A DNA stretch of 15,192 nt. Source: CAZYZQ01 sp964652075. Its GTDB lineage: Bacteria > Bacillota > Clostridia > Oscillospirales > Oscillospiraceae. This document shows, in pieces, positions 15,001 to 15,192 of the stretch. The stretch lies in assembly GCA_964652075.1 (NCBI GenBank), contig CAZYZQ010000053.1, positions 1-15,192 of the forward strand. The letters run 5' to 3'. Every line of letters begins with the position of its first letter. The stretch's first letter is position 1. The notes beneath the pieces were generated by a model. It searched no databases, was not told the origin of the DNA, and saw nothing but the letters and a program-made list of their open reading frames with translations. A program made the translations under genes and the position numbers.

Positions 15001-15192
15001 TTATTTGATGTTGACCAATTTTGGCGACTCCGAACAAAAATCCGAACATTTGGAGCTAAAATAGTTTTTTCTCATGACCTCTCCCATAACTTTTGAGGCC
15101 TCTTTTGCGGCAGGCTTTTGTGTATGCATGTACACACCGAGGGTCATTTCTATGTCGTCGTGCCCAAGAAATGCTTGAAGTTGTTTTGGAGG
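15001..15192 (-). CDS. int: Tyrosine recombinase (phage/ICE integrase), C-terminal end, cut by the window edge
   Basis: The last 63 codons of a gene entering from the right are readable, ending in TAA at 15001-15003. LQAFLGHDDIEMTLGVYMHT is the C-terminal signature of tyrosine recombinases: GH supplies the second conserved His, and the Tyr of VYMHT is the strand-cleaving nucleophile. The downstream tail (about 40 residues, ending PKLVNIK) is variable in the family. These enzymes cut and join DNA at attachment sites, often inside tRNA genes. The gene points toward tRNA-Pro with only 60 nt between, the usual arrangement at the end of an integrated prophage or conjugative element. The DNA here is clearly AT-richer than everything to the left, in keeping with foreign origin. 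The N-terminal part and element type lie outside the window. Confidence 0.9.
   Translation of the reverse strand, partial: PPKQLQAFLGHDDIEMTLGVYMHTQKPAAKEASKVMGEVMRKNYFSSKCSDFCSESPKLVNIK
15029..15048. repeat. Short direct repeat TCCGAACA within the integrase tail
   Basis: TCCGAACA occurs at 15029-15036 and 15041-15048, 12 bp apart (about one helical turn), inside the variable C-terminal codons of the integrase and close to the presumed attachment site. Same-face spacing would suit recombinase arm-type sites, but two short copies could be chance. Confidence 0.35.

Noticed and set aside
1..15192. CRISPR array, riboswitch or insertion sequence
   Set aside because: No regularly spaced repeats, no recognisable conserved riboswitch core in the short leaders, and no transposase or terminal repeats were seen.

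Overview
The window looks like a chromosomal segment of a GC-rich, Gram-positive anaerobe. The best guess is a Clostridia/Oscillospiraceae-type gut bacterium. Supporting signs are strong AGGAGG-type ribosome sites before most genes, textbook sigma-A promoters, a solute-binding protein made as a lipoprotein (Cys22) as expected without an outer membrane, and a GC-rich coding region that switches to AT-rich DNA at the right edge. No marker gene fixes the genus, so this is inference.

Layout, left to right. (1) 1-2361, plus strand: a perfect-consensus promoter (132-160) drives a two-gene unit, a MalY/PatB-type fold-I PLP enzyme followed by an ornithine cyclodeaminase/mu-crystallin family protein. 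It ends at a bidirectional terminator (2370-2413). (2) 2419-9010, minus strand, converging on that terminator: a complete peptide ABC importer (permeases B and C, ATPases D and F) followed, with ATGA stop/start overlaps, by the TldD/TldE(PmbA) metallopeptidase pair. (3) 9043-10864: the lipoprotein peptide-binding protein, with its own consensus promoter (TTGACA-17-TATAAT). A 14-bp perfect inverted repeat lies across this promoter, and a terminator/attenuator separates the gene from the permease genes. (4) 10912-14774, minus strand: a second operon with a class V PLP enzyme, an L-aspartate-dehydrogenase-like oxidoreductase and an N-acyl-D-amino-acid-deacylase-type amidohydrolase, from its own promoter. 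(5) 14825-14979, plus strand: tRNA-Pro(GGG) with promoter and terminator. (6) 15001-15192, minus strand: the C-terminal end of a tyrosine recombinase, probably the edge of a mobile element integrated at the tRNA gene.

Read together, regions 1-4 look like one catabolic locus. A peptide-like compound would be captured and imported, opened by a TldD/TldE protease and by a D-aminoacylase-type hydrolase, and the released amino acids processed by two PLP enzymes and two NAD(P)-type oxidoreductases. The combination suggests an unusual substrate (acylated, D-configured, cyclic or otherwise modified peptides) rather than bulk peptide nutrition. The substrate cannot be read from the sequence. No transcription factor gene lies in the window. 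The inverted repeat at the binding-protein promoter is the best visible handle on regulation.
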